From positions 62,001 to 126,000 of the forward strand of contig CAJXPX010000009.1 of NCBI GenBank assembly GCA_913058335.1: a stretch of DNA of 64,000 bases, read 5' to 3'. Below are positions 25,521 through 34,775 of this stretch, piece by piece; position 1 is the stretch's first letter; each line of letters starts with the position of its first letter. Source of the DNA: an uncultured Hyphomonadaceae bacterium (GTDB taxonomy: Bacteria > Pseudomonadota > Alphaproteobacteria > Caulobacterales > Maricaulaceae). Below the pieces are notes generated by a model. That model saw only the letters and a program-made list of their open reading frames with translations. It was not told the origin of the DNA and did no database searches. Made by a program: the position numbers and the translations under genes.

Positions 25521-25640
25521 AGAAACACGGCGACGTCCTCCCCTTTTGTGGCCATGTTTTTACCGCATACAGTTCTCCCCGATTTGTATTGCGAAGACTT
25601 CACCGGGTTTTGAGTTTTTACTCAAACCCGGTTTTTTTTT
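25521..25640 (+). ncRNA. Candidate small RNA with two C-rich hairpin loops
   Basis: After a TATATA element (25509-25514) the 318-bp gap between the LysR gene and the histidine kinase gene can fold into a hairpin whose loop contains GTCCTCCCC (near 25534-25542), a second hairpin with CGCATACA (25564-25571) and TGTATTGCG (25585-25593) around a loop with TTCTCCCCGA, and a strong terminator (25603-25640). No reading frame fits. The layout is like alphaproteobacterial small RNAs that expose anti-Shine-Dalgarno loops. Ends are inferred. Confidence 0.45.
25603..25640 (+). terminator. Strong intrinsic terminator
   Basis: CCGGGTTTTGAG (25603-25614) pairs with CTCAAACCCGG (25621-25631) with one bulged T, followed by a run of ten T. 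It lies 206 bp after the LysR stop codon, which leaves room for a separate RNA. Confidence 0.92.
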
Positions 25641-25714
25641 CGCCTTTTCTTAACTTTAAACCGTCACAAAGTGCGCGGGGTTAAGGTCTATTGATTTTAG
25701 AATTAGGGTAGGAC

Positions 25715-28315
25715 ATGGTAGATAATACGGGGAAAAGCGTAACAAATCGGGATATGAGCCATCAAATCGCTCCTGAACACCGCGATTTGATCCTGGATTA
25801 CCTCTGTGATAAATTAGAGCTTAGCGTTTCCATCCTAGACGAACATTTGAATTACCAGTTTATTTCGTCAAAATCCTACGAAATGCTAAAAATCGACCGT
25901 AAAGATCTGAAAGTAGGAGATCCTCTGTCTGCTTGCCATGACGCGATGTTCGCAAACGGCATGCTAACCGAAGAAATCTTAGTGAAAGACAACCTTTCGC
26001 CGGAAGCGCAAAAAAAATCAAACCAATTGCAAACACGCATGAAGCGGAAACTTCTTCGAATGGGAGATGGCAGTACGCAAAGTTTTGTCCGGAAAAAGCT
26101 CCCGAATGGCTTCACCCTCTCAATGGCCGAAGACATTACTGAACTCGTCGAAATGGATGCGATGTTTGAAGAGTCTCTGATGCTCGGTAAAGCAGGCTAC
26201 TGGAAGTACGATTTAAAAACAAAAACTTATCATTTGAGTGAATCGTTAAAACAATACTTTGGGGCAGAAGGCATTAAGAAAGTTGAGACGAATGGCATAG
26301 CCGCTGTCATGTTACCGGAAGATAGAAAATATCTGAAAGAAATGATCAACAGCCTGTCAAGCGGTAAGAACCAAGCCATGGCTAAAATCAGAGCGATTAC
26401 TTATGATGGGCGCATTCGGTGGAGCCACACAACGGCCAAACTCGTCAGGGATCCATCTGGCCGCCCAATTTCTCTGTGGGCCTTCGTCCGAGACGTTCAT
26501 CACGAGCATAGGCAAGAAAAAGCGCTTGAAGAAGCGAAGGACAATGCGATTGCCGCCAGCAAAGCAAAGTCCGAATTTCTTGCCAATATGAGTCACGAAA
26601 TCCGGACACCTATGAATGGTATTCTGGGCATGGCGGAATTGCTCGGAAACACAAAAATCGATACGCGACAAAAAGAATTCGTCGATGTGATCAATAACAG
26701 CGCTTCGGCCCTTTTAACGATTATAAACGACATTCTCGATTTTTCAAAAATCGAAGCCGGGGCGTTGGAACTTGATCCGATCTCTTTCGATTTGAAATCG
26801 GCCGTGAATGATGTGACTTCCCTCCTCGTCGCCAAAGCGCAGGAAAAAGGCCTAGAGTTGGTGATTAATTACCCGTCTGTTATGCCGTCACGCTTTATCG
26901 GAGACGGTGGTCGTATTCGTCAGGTCATGACCAACCTTATCGGAAATGCTATTAAATTTACGAAAGAAGGGCATATTACGGTTACAGTATCCGTTTCCGA
27001 ACCTCGGGACGGGCTGAGCTGTATTCGGATGGATGTCTCTGACACAGGCATAGGTATTCCAGCAGATAAGCTTGATAGTATTTTTGATAAATTTACCCAA
27101 GCTGATGGCTCAACAACTCGTGTTTACGGGGGAACCGGTTTGGGGCTCGCCATTTCGAAGAGCATCGTTGAAATGATGGATGGACGGGTTTCTGTTACCT
27201 CGGAAATCGGTCATGGCTCGCAGTTTTCAATTCAGATTCCTTTGCCCCTCGACCCTGAAGCCGAGGCCGTTAAGTTTGATATTTCCTCACTTGAGAATAA
27301 AAAAGCCCTTATCGTCGATGACATCGCGGTAAACAGGCAGGTTTTGAAAGAGCAGTTGGAGAGCTGGGGCGTATCGTCTGATAGCGTCGAAGACGGAGTC
27401 GAGGGTTTAAAGACCCTGAAAAAAGCTCAAGCGATGAAAGAACCCTACGATTTCATCCTATTGGATTATCTCATGCCGGGTCTGAACGGGCAGGAATGGG
27501 CTGAAATGGTTCACAATAACCAAGCCGTGACCGCTCCTCCGATTGTAATGCTTTCGTCTTGTGATCAATCTGTTTCGACAACTTCTTTGCGTGAAATCGG
27601 TATTACGAACTATCTTGTAAAACCCGTACGGGAAAGACGATTACACGAAGCCGTAGTCGAGGCTGTCAGTCTTGCAGAGTCGAGGCAAGCGATTGATGTG
27701 CAAGAGGCACCGGCGCCCACTCCTGTGCTGGATTTTGATACAGAGCTTGAAACGGAACTCGAAGCGGCATTGCAATCAGAATTTGCGTCAAACAATAATC
27801 CTGTCCCTGACAATATGAAGACAAGACAGATGGAAACCCCCAAAGTCGCACCGCAAAGTATCCCCTCCGAGGGTAATCAGCCGTCGAACGGAAATGATCC
27901 AAAGACAGGTAAAACCCAAATACTCGTTGCGGAGGATTTCCCTCTCAATCAGGATGTTGTCCGTTTAATGCTATCGGATTCGCAGTTTGAGCCCATTTTC
28001 ACCAATAACGGGAAAGAAGGCCTCGACCGTTACATTGAAGAAAACGGAAATTTTCCTGTCATTTTGATGGATATCTCCATGCCCGTCATGGACGGATATG
28101 AAGCCGCCCAGCAGATAAATAAATATGAAAAAGCTAATGGCTTGCCTCACACACCCATCATTGCATTGACTGGCCATGCTCTAAAAAATGATCGCCAAGA
28201 GTGCCTGGATGCCGGGATGGATGATTATTTAACCAAACCTGTCAAACAGTCAGAACTTCTGGAGAAATTAGAATATTACGCATTTGGGGCAGCGACGAAA
28301 GCAATTGCGGTTTAA
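25715..28315 (+). CDS. Hybrid sensor histidine kinase with two receiver domains
   Basis: An 866-residue two-component protein with no membrane segment, so cytosolic. Order: two PAS-like domains (about 25-140 and 145-265, the second with a PAC-like end ISLWAFVRDV), a short coiled coil, HisKA with phosphoacceptor His294 in MSHEIRTPMNG, HATPase with the N box NLIGNAIKF and G boxes DTGIGIP and GGTGLGLAI, then receiver 1 (VDD, Asp584 in LLDYLMPG) and receiver 2 (AEDFPLNQ, Asp786 in LMDISMPVMDGYE). Both receivers keep their phosphorylatable Asp. A Pro/Glu-rich linker of about 80 residues separates them. The signal is unknown; no separate output partner is adjacent. Confidence 0.94.
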   Translation: MVDNTGKSVTNRDMSHQIAPEHRDLILDYLCDKLELSVSILDEHLNYQFISSKSYEMLKIDRKDLKVGDPLSACHDAMFANGMLTEEILVKDNLSPEAQKKSNQLQTRMKRKLLRMGDGSTQSFVRKKLPNGFTLSMAEDITELVEMDAMFEESLMLGKAGYWKYDLKTKTYHLSESLKQYFGAEGIKKVETNGIAAVMLPEDRKYLKEMINSLSSGKNQAMAKIRAITYDGRIRWSHTTAKLVRDPSGRPISLWAFVRDVHHEHRQEKALEEAKDNAIAASKAKSEFLANMSHEIRTPMNGILGMAELLGNTKIDTRQKEFVDVINNSASALLTIINDILDFSKIEAGALELDPISFDLKSAVNDVTSLLVAKAQEKGLELVINYPSVMPSRFIGDGGRIRQVMTNLIGNAIKFTKEGHITVTVSVSEPRDGLSCIRMDVSDTGIGIPADKLDSIFDKFTQADGSTTRVYGGTGLGLAISKSIVEMMDGRVSVTSEIGHGSQFSIQIPLPLDPEAEAVKFDISSLENKKALIVDDIAVNRQVLKEQLESWGVSSDSVEDGVEGLKTLKKAQAMKEPYDFILLDYLMPGLNGQEWAEMVHNNQAVTAPPIVMLSSCDQSVSTTSLREIGITNYLVKPVRERRLHEAVVEAVSLAESRQAIDVQEAPAPTPVLDFDTELETELEAALQSEFASNNNPVPDNMKTRQMETPKVAPQSIPSEGNQPSNGNDPKTGKTQILVAEDFPLNQDVVRLMLSDSQFEPIFTNNGKEGLDRYIEENGNFPVILMDISMPVMDGYEAAQQINKYEKANGLPHTPIIALTGHALKNDRQECLDAGMDDYLTKPVKQSELLEKLEYYAFGAATKAIAV

Positions 28316-29499
28316 AGCGTTTGGCAAAACCCATTTAGCCGCCTGCAAGCTTCGTCTAGCAAAGCCGGATCAGCGGCATAGGACAGCCGTACAAAACCGG
28401 GAGAGTAAAAGGCTGAGCCCGGCACGAGCGCGACACCCGTTTCTTCCAATAAGGCTGTGGTAAAATCCGTATCGCAGCTAAGCCGCCCCCCCAAAACATC
28501 CCGGCAATCAAAAAAAGCGTAAAAAGCGCCTTCCGGCTCACGACAACTGAGCCCTTCGATAGAATTAATTGCCTTCACTACATCCTTGCGACGGGCGTCA
28601 TAAGCTTTCCGGGCTTCAACAATAAAGTCTTGCGGTCCGTTCAGAGCTTCCAGCGCAGCCCATTGGGAGATGGATGCCGGATTTGACGTGGTTTGCCCCA
28701 TATATTTCGCCATTGCTTTGATAAGCCAATCTGGCCCGCCCGCATAGCCAATGCGCCACCCCGTCATCGCATAGGCTTTGGATACCCCGTTCATCGTCAA
28801 AACCCGGTCTTTTAAATCCGGAGCAACCGACGCCAATGTCGCAAATTGAAATCCATCATAAACAAGATGCTCATAAATATCGTCACACAGAATAAGAATG
28901 TCCGGGTGACGCCGGAGCGTCTCTGCCAGGGCCGCCAAATCATCCCCACTATAAGCCGACCCGGTCGGGTTAGACGGCGAATTCAGCATCAGCCATTTTG
29001 TTTTAGGTGTAATGGCAGCCTCCAAAGCCTCCTTTGTCAGTCGAAATCCAGTCGTTACATCGCACGGAACAATAACAGGCTTTGCCCCGAGCAAGCTGAC
29101 CATGCCGGGATAGGACACCCAACAAGGTGCCGGGATAATTACCTCGTCGCCGGGGTTTAGGGTCACGGCCAGAGCATTGAAAATAACGGGCTTACCGCCG
29201 GGAGAGACATTTATTTCTGAAGGGGAATAATTTAGTCCGTTTTCACTCTGGAATTTATTAGCAATAGCTTTTTTCAATTCCGGAATTCCGTCCACCGCCG
29301 TATAGCGCGTCCTCCCCTCAGCGATTGCCCGGGCCGCGGCCTCTCCAATATGGGCTGGTGTGTCGAAATCCGACTCACCAGCGGACAATCCGATAATATC
29401 ACGCCCTTGAGCTTTTAAATCGCGCGCCAATTGCGTCATGGCCATGGTGGCAGACGGCGCGACAGAGAGGATAGATTGAGAAAGTGATTTTTCAGACAC
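28312..29499 (-). CDS. Pyridoxal-phosphate-dependent aspartate-type aminotransferase
   Basis: A 395-residue class I aminotransferase, subgroup I-gamma type such as AatA. Family signatures are LSAGESDFDTPAHI, NSPSNPTGSAY, CDDIYEHLVYDG and SKAYAMTGWRIGYAGG, which holds the PLP-binding Lys; the substrate carboxylate-binding Arg lies in the C-terminal FVRLSYAA. Likely transamination of aspartate with 2-oxoglutarate, perhaps also prephenate or aromatic acids. Its TAA stop overlaps that of the convergent kinase gene (shared TTAA). The 284-bp gap upstream (29500-29783) holds its promoter; no clear hexamers stand out. Confidence 0.94.
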   Translation of the reverse strand: MSEKSLSQSILSVAPSATMAMTQLARDLKAQGRDIIGLSAGESDFDTPAHIGEAAARAIAEGRTRYTAVDGIPELKKAIANKFQSENGLNYSPSEINVSPGGKPVIFNALAVTLNPGDEVIIPAPCWVSYPGMVSLLGAKPVIVPCDVTTGFRLTKEALEAAITPKTKWLMLNSPSNPTGSAYSGDDLAALAETLRRHPDILILCDDIYEHLVYDGFQFATLASVAPDLKDRVLTMNGVSKAYAMTGWRIGYAGGPDWLIKAMAKYMGQTTSNPASISQWAALEALNGPQDFIVEARKAYDARRKDVVKAINSIEGLSCREPEGAFYAFFDCRDVLGGRLSCDTDFTTALLEETGVALVPGSAFYSPGFVRLSYAADPALLDEACRRLNGFCQTL

Positions 29500-29783
29500 A
29501 GTAAAGGACCTTTTTTCGGGTTCCCGGTAACTCTAGTCCTAATGAGGCGGTGAGGCTATGGATTACCCCCTCTAGGCCTGAAAGAATCTAGATTTTTTGT
29601 AAATCACACGAATTTAACTCTGTTAGCGAAATAGGCCGGTGTTTATATATAGGTTCTAAACAAGATTTAATCCCTTCCCCGCTTTCCACTGCCCTCTGCC
29701 CCTTGGCGCGCGCCGTGCTTCGTCTTATGGCTAAAGATCAAGGGACTCCGTAATCGGAAGTAGAATCGAGGATTTCAGCGCGG

Positions 29784-31523
29784 GTGAATCACTCCATCAC
29801 ATATGACGCGCGGAGGTGGGGCGGAGACTTTTCGCCTTATCACGATGACAATGCGATTAGTGACTTCATAGATGATGATGCGTCGCGCCTTACCTCTATT
29901 ATTGCAACGGTTATCGCCGTTCATCTGGCGATGTTTTTTATGCTGTCGCCAAATTTCATTATGCCTGACCTTAAACCGGAAGAACCTGAAGTTCTCCCCG
30001 TACAGATTGTTGCTTTCGATCCGACGCCGCAGCCTGATCCTGAACCCGTGACGGAACCAGACGTCATACAACCTGCTATCCCTGCTCCAGCTGTCGCGCC
30101 GCGCACAAAACCTACCCCTCCACCGCCCGAGCCAGAACCGGAGCCACAACCCGTGATCGCTCCCCCTCCCCCAGAACCCGAGCCTGAGCCAGAACCAGAG
30201 CCTGTGCCGGAACCAGAGCCTGTGCCGGAACCAGAACCCGAACCGGAAATAGAGCCCGACCCCCAAATCATACCGCCTCCACCGGAAATAATTTCAGAAC
30301 CCGTCATTGAGCCGGAACCGGAGACCGAGCCTGAGCCTTTGCCCGTTCCTGAACCTACCCCGGAGCCGGAGCCGGAGCCGGAGCCTGAGCCTGAGCCTGA
30401 GCCTGAGCCAATCCCGGAGCTCCCTGTTTTAGAACCTGAAATTACACCTGAGCCTGTTATAGAGCCAGATCCCGCAATTCAGCCTGACCCTGTCATTGAA
30501 CCGGAACCGGAGCCGGAGCCGGAGCCAGATCCCATCCCCGAGCCGGATCCTGTTATCGAGCCGGAACCCCAACCAGAGCCCATAATAGAATCGGAGCCTA
30601 TACTCCAACCTGAGCCCGAATTGGAATCTCAACCCTTCCAAACACCGGAGCCGGAAGAGCAGCCCGCCGCGCCCGGCGCAATTATCGAAGAGCCTTTGGA
30701 AGACATTCCCCCAACGGAAGAGCTCCCCCCTATTGAGACCGAGCCTTTAACTGAGCCGCCTCAAACGCCGCCAACTCCTGACAGTATTGACCCCCCCGAT
30801 GTGAGCGAACCCGCGCCAACCAATCCCGATGTCATTTCCACGGCACCATCAGTTCTCGCCTCTCCTGACGCCCCGACAACGCAGAGCGAGGCCGACAGAG
30901 CTGTCCCGCAATCACAATCCGACCCGCTGGGCGATTTGTTAAGGCGTCCTGTTGGTCTGCCCCCTTCCACGCCAGGCGCAGGCGGTTCAACGATATCCGG
31001 ACCGCAAACAGGCGGCGGAAATGAAGGGGTTCCAAGCGGCGGCACGCGGCGCGCAAACACACGCGGCGCAAACGGCTGGACTCTGTCACCAAGCCGGAGT
31101 CCGGGCACAGGTTATGATGGTATCAATTTGGATATTCGCTGTCGCGAAGCAAATCGCACTCATGAAAACTGTCCGGAATATTTAAAAAAGTTTCAAGGCA
31201 GAGATGCTTCCGGCTGGGAAAGCTTTAACGGAAGAGCCGGAACGGGAACGGACAGCCGTCAACGTCAGCAAGCTCCTGCCTCCCGGCGTTCTTTGGGACT
31301 GCCTATTGGAGATAATTCGGTGAATGCGGGCGGGCCGTCTTCTACAATTTTCACGGATGCCCCCGAAGTCAGCTTTGACCGAGAGTTTCTGAATAAGCCA
31401 ATCGTTATTGAAGAAGACAAGGGGCGGTTGCGCGACTTACTGAAACAACCTGATGACACTCCGGATCTGCCGGACTGGATGCAACCGGAAACGCTGCCAC
31501 AACCTGAACCGGAACCAGAGTGA
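29784..31523 (+). CDS. Membrane-anchored Glu-Pro-rich repeat protein, TonB-like layout
   Basis: A 579-residue protein with a short cytoplasmic N-terminus, one transmembrane helix (about residues 37-56) and a long periplasmic part. Residues ~75-300 are almost wholly PEPEPEP-type repeats with variants ([12 protein letters not shown]), as in the stiff proline spacer of TonB. After [10 protein letters not shown] the layout resembles energy-transducing TonB proteins, but the C-terminal ~170 residues lack a recognisable TonB domain and instead have [18 protein letters not shown], with two cysteines, and [10 protein letters not shown]. Start is GTG at 29784 with a poor ribosome binding site. A spacer protein linking inner membrane and outer envelope is the best reading; TonB-like energy transfer is unproven. 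Confidence 0.75.
   Translation: MNHSITYDARRWGGDFSPYHDDNAISDFIDDDASRLTSIIATVIAVHLAMFFMLSPNFIMPDLKPEEPEVLPVQIVAFDPTPQPDPEPVTEPDVIQPAIPAPAVAPRTKPTPPPPEPEPEPQPVIAPPPPEPEPEPEPEPVPEPEPVPEPEPEPEIEPDPQIIPPPPEIISEPVIEPEPETEPEPLPVPEPTPEPEPEPEPEPEPEPEPIPELPVLEPEITPEPVIEPDPAIQPDPVIEPEPEPEPEPDPIPEPDPVIEPEPQPEPIIESEPILQPEPELESQPFQTPEPEEQPAAPGAIIEEPLEDIPPTEELPPIETEPLTEPPQTPPTPDSIDPPDVSEPAPTNPDVISTAPSVLASPDAPTTQSEADRAVPQSQSDPLGDLLRRPVGLPPSTPGAGGSTISGPQTGGGNEGVPSGGTRRANTRGANGWTLSPSRSPGTGYDGINLDIRCREANRTHENCPEYLKKFQGRDASGWESFNGRAGTGTDSRQRQQAPASRRSLGLPIGDNSVNAGGPSSTIFTDAPEVSFDREFLNKPIVIEEDKGRLRDLLKQPDDTPDLPDWMQPETLPQPEPEPE
30120..30650 (+). repeat. Degenerate hexamer repeat coding Glu-Pro
   Basis: Repeats of GAGCCG, GAGCCT and GAACCN variants, including an uninterrupted stretch near 30360-30410. 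They encode the Pro-Glu spacer of the surrounding gene and are prone to length change by slippage. Confidence 0.9.
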
Positions 31524-31545
31524 GTCCTGTATATTCCTTGTTTGC

Positions 31546-32073
31546 TTAGACTTGAGTTTTCAGACGGTCTAAAGCGTCTTCAAGACTTCTCCCGATCTGC
31601 GGCTTCATAATGCTGCCTCTTAACCTGTGAATGTAAGGGAAACCGGGCTGGGGAATTTCCCTTTTAGAAAGCACTGTCACGGTTTGATCTGGATTTCTAA
31701 AGATTGCATGAGTGGTGGTTGATTCCTCGCCATTAACGGTCACTTTAAGCTGCACAAATTCGGGAGCCGCTTCTTGGACAATTTCGCGGCTTCCCAGCTC
31801 AAACCCTTCTGGGCCGTCTTGCCAGGCTTGGTTCTGGCCCAATCCGGATTCGGCCCCGCCCGTCAAAACCGGAGTCTCTTCCAACTCAGCATCGAGGGCT
31901 GCCCAGGGTCGATACTGTCTTAAATCATTTAAATATGGGAAAATATCCTCTTCATGCGCTCTGATAATGGTAGACCGCTCGATTTCGAGCGTTGCTGGCA
32001 TGTAAAATCCCACCGCGCAGGCGGCAATGAATAGGCCGAATACACAGAAAATTAATCCCAAAAATAGTTTCAC
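31546..32073 (-). CDS. SRPBCC-fold (polyketide cyclase-like) membrane-anchored protein
   Basis: A 175-residue protein with an N-terminal hydrophobic segment (LGLIFCVFGLFIAACAVGFYMP), which is an anchor or signal, and an SRPBCC/START-like ligand-binding domain: LEIERSTIIRAHEEDIFPYLNDLRQYRPW is the typical opening, and the C-terminal helix RSLEDALDRLK the typical end. The ligand is unknown. It is convergent with the Glu-Pro repeat gene (22 bp apart) and divergent from the FMN protein. Function can be named only at fold level. Confidence 0.82.
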   Translation of the reverse strand: MKLFLGLIFCVFGLFIAACAVGFYMPATLEIERSTIIRAHEEDIFPYLNDLRQYRPWAALDAELEETPVLTGGAESGLGQNQAWQDGPEGFELGSREIVQEAAPEFVQLKVTVNGEESTTTHAIFRNPDQTVTVLSKREIPQPGFPYIHRLRGSIMKPQIGRSLEDALDRLKTQV

Positions 32074-32213
32074 AATAATCCCTTTGAATATGAAGAGTGT
32101 AATTGAACCGTCCCTGACAATCCAGCCCTACAAATTTCAGTGAGACATCTGTCTCGTCCTTGCAGAGGTTAGTTTACAAGCGCATAGTTGAGACCATTCA
32201 CCAGGAGCGAACC

Positions 32214-33761
32214 ATGTCGTTTTTCATTCCGCAATTATTTGCGCAAATAGGCCCTGATGGGACAACAATGGAAGAAGTGACGACCTTCGCTTCGAGAGGA
32301 CTTAACCTTTTAGGTTCCCTCTTCCTTTTTGTCATTGGCGTAATCGTGATCGCTGTGGTGGTAATGTTCATCATAGATATTACCCAAACCTCCAATGCAG
32401 TTCGTCGGAATTACCCCGTCATGGGACGGTTCAGAAAAGTTTTTTCACGCCTCGGAGAGTTTTTCAGGCAGTACTTTTTTGCTCAGGACCGCGAAGAAAT
32501 GCCATTTAACCGCGCTGAACGGGATTGGGTAAATGAAGTATGCGACGTCGGCAAGGATGTGGTTCCATTTGGCTCGACCAAGGTTCTAACTCCCGGCACA
32601 CCAATTTTTGCCAATGGTTTATTCCCGCGTCTTGATGATGAACACGAAACCCTGCCGCCTTTCATCATCGGGCAAAACACTCCTCACCCATACGCCCCTA
32701 AAAGCTATTTCAACATTTCCGGAATGAGTTATGGGAGCCTTTCAAAACCGGCTATCCAAGCGCTTTCACACGGGGCCAGCATGGCCGGTTGCTGGCTTAA
32801 TACAGGTGAAGGCGGTATCTCCCGATTCCACTTGGAAGGAGAATGCGATATAGTCTATCAGCTCGGCACGGCGAAATTCGGGGCCCGCAATGACGATGCT
32901 ACCCTTAACGAAGACAAACTTCGCAGGATTTGTGAAAACCATCATGTTCGGATGATAGAAATAAAATTATCCCAAGGCGCGAAGCCTGGGAAAGGCGGAA
33001 TTTTGCCTGCCGAAAAAGTAACGCAGGAAATCGCAGAAATACGCGGCATTCCCGAAGGCGTTGCCGCTATCTCACCCAATCGCCATGTCGATGCCTCTAA
33101 CTCTGAAGAACTGCTCGACTTAATAGATCAAGTCAGGCGCGTCTCTGAAAGGCCTACAGGCCTTAAATTATGCATAGGGAATCCGGCACCTATCATAGAC
33201 TTTCTTGAGGCCATTAAGGCACGCGGAAAAGAAAGCGCCCCCGACTATATTGCGGTAGATGGCGGCGACGGCGGAACAGGCGCAGCTCCCCTTCCTCTCA
33301 TTGACAATACAGGTTTGACAGTTCGTGAATCCTTACCGCTAATGGATGATCTTTTACGCGAATATGGTCTCCGGGACCGGGTTGCCCTCATCGCCAGCGG
33401 TAAGTTAATTACATCCGCGGATGTGGCATGGGCTTTTTGTGCCGGAGCCGACTTAGTCAATGCAGCTCGAGGCTTTATGTTTTCACTTGGCTGTATTCAA
33501 GCGCTGAAATGCGACAAAAATACCTGCCCCACAGGCGTCACCACGCATAACCACCGCCTCCAACGCGGACTAAATCCCACCAATAAAGCGGTGCGCGTAA
33601 AGAACTATGTTCAGAGCATTCAGAAAGAAGTCGAAATGATTGCCCATGCCTGCGGGGTCGAAGGACCGCGTGAACTGACCCGGGAGCACTTGATGATTAT
33701 TCAATCTTCGGGACGCAGCAAACCTTTCAAACAAGTCTGGGATCGATCTAGGTATAATTGA
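32214..33761 (+). CDS. FMN-binding glutamate synthase family protein, membrane-anchored
   Basis: A 515-residue protein: an N-terminal transmembrane helix (about residues 29-54) followed by a GltB-type FMN/iron-sulfur TIM barrel. Visible marks are FNISGMSYGSLSKPAIQALS, NTGEGGIS, KPGKGGILPAEKV, the FMN-site VDGGDGGTGAAP, and CDKNTCPTGVTT with cysteines for a 3Fe-4S cluster. It lacks the glutaminase and FAD subunits of true glutamate synthase, so the reaction is unknown; such stand-alone proteins are common. ATG 32214 is chosen because AGGAGCG precedes it by 6 nt. Confidence 0.9.
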   Translation: MSFFIPQLFAQIGPDGTTMEEVTTFASRGLNLLGSLFLFVIGVIVIAVVVMFIIDITQTSNAVRRNYPVMGRFRKVFSRLGEFFRQYFFAQDREEMPFNRAERDWVNEVCDVGKDVVPFGSTKVLTPGTPIFANGLFPRLDDEHETLPPFIIGQNTPHPYAPKSYFNISGMSYGSLSKPAIQALSHGASMAGCWLNTGEGGISRFHLEGECDIVYQLGTAKFGARNDDATLNEDKLRRICENHHVRMIEIKLSQGAKPGKGGILPAEKVTQEIAEIRGIPEGVAAISPNRHVDASNSEELLDLIDQVRRVSERPTGLKLCIGNPAPIIDFLEAIKARGKESAPDYIAVDGGDGGTGAAPLPLIDNTGLTVRESLPLMDDLLREYGLRDRVALIASGKLITSADVAWAFCAGADLVNAARGFMFSLGCIQALKCDKNTCPTGVTTHNHRLQRGLNPTNKAVRVKNYVQSIQKEVEMIAHACGVEGPRELTREHLMIIQSSGRSKPFKQVWDRSRYN

Positions 33762-33869
33762 TTTCAGCCTAACGTCAGATTTGAAGGCGAGTTTCAACTT
33801 ATTGTGAAGCCCTTTTCCTTCTGATGGTGTCTTCCCATATTGGACAGGTATTTAAATGAGAGAAATTTT

Positions 33870-34712
33870 ATGACTGACAGCACAGAATATACCCCTCCAA
33901 AAGTCTGGAATTGGGACAAAGAGTCTGGCGGAAAATTTGCGAATATCAATCGCCCCATTGCCGGGCCGACCCATGAAAAAACGCTGGAAATCGGAGAACA
34001 CCCTTTTCAGCTTTACTCTCTCGCGACCCCTAACGGACAAAAAGTCACAATCATGCTGGAGGAGCTTTTAGCAGCCGGCCATAAAGGCGCAGAATATGAC
34101 GCTTGGTTGATAGATATTCGTGAAGGAGATCAATTCGGCAGCGGCTTTGTGGATATAAATCCAAACTCCAAAATCCCGGCTTTGATGGATCACAGCGTTT
34201 CCCCGCCTCAGCGCTTATTTGAATCCGGCTCTATGCTCCTTTATTTGGCTGAAAAGTTTGGCGCCTTTCTTTCCAAAGACCCTGCGGCGCGGACCGAAGC
34301 CATTTCATGGCTTTTCTGGCAGATGGGGAGCGCGCCTTATCTTGGCGGCGGATTTGGGCATTTCTATACTTATGCACCGGTTAAAATTGAATACGCCATC
34401 GACCGTTTCACTATGGAAGCAAAGCGCCAGTTGGACGTTTTAAACCGTCGTCTGGCCGACAATGAATATTTGGCAGGAGATGAATACTCCATAGCGGATA
34501 TGGCCGTCTGGCCTTGGTATGGCGGTGTAGCCGTAGGAAATGTGTATGACGCGGAAGAGTTTCTCCAGACTCATGAGTACGAACATGTCCTTCGCTGGGC
34601 TAAACAGATTGCTAAGCGAGACGCCGTGCAACGGGGCCGGCGCGTGAATCGCACATGGGGTGAAGAATCAGACCAAGTCAAAGAACGCCACAGCGCATCC
34701 GATCTCGACTAA
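33870..34712 (+). CDS. yghU: Glutathione S-transferase-like disulfide-bond oxidoreductase YghU
   Basis: A 280-residue glutathione transferase of the Nu class. The N-terminal extension YTPPKVWNWDKESGGKFANINRPIAGPTHEK is typical of YghU; the thioredoxin-like domain follows (FQLYSLATPNGQKVTIMLEE; the Thr-Pro-Asn-Gly segment binds glutathione), with FESGSMLLYLAEKFG and an all-helical C-terminal domain ending in the conserved arginine-rich QRGRRVNRTWG. The E. coli enzyme reduces disulfides and organic hydroperoxides with two glutathiones. ATG 33870 is preferred over the upstream in-frame start by family alignment. Confidence 0.95.
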   Translation: MTDSTEYTPPKVWNWDKESGGKFANINRPIAGPTHEKTLEIGEHPFQLYSLATPNGQKVTIMLEELLAAGHKGAEYDAWLIDIREGDQFGSGFVDINPNSKIPALMDHSVSPPQRLFESGSMLLYLAEKFGAFLSKDPAARTEAISWLFWQMGSAPYLGGGFGHFYTYAPVKIEYAIDRFTMEAKRQLDVLNRRLADNEYLAGDEYSIADMAVWPWYGGVAVGNVYDAEEFLQTHEYEHVLRWAKQIAKRDAVQRGRRVNRTWGEESDQVKERHSASDLD

Positions 34713-34728
34713 CCTCTATAGTTAGAAA

Positions 34729-34753
34729 AAAGGCGGCTCTGGGAGCCGCCTTT
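34729..34753. terminator. Bidirectional terminator between yghU and yebC
   Basis: AAAGGCGGCTC (34729-34739) and GAGCCGCCTTT (34743-34753) form a perfect 11-bp stem with a TGG loop. A runs and T runs flank both sides, and the genes converge here. Confidence 0.9.
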
Positions 34754-34775
34754 ATAATTCTTGATTTACGGAAAT

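Noticed and set aside
29775-30307. Gly-Ser-rich frames opposite the Glu-Pro repeat gene
   Set aside because: They are translations of the hexamer repeat in other frames.
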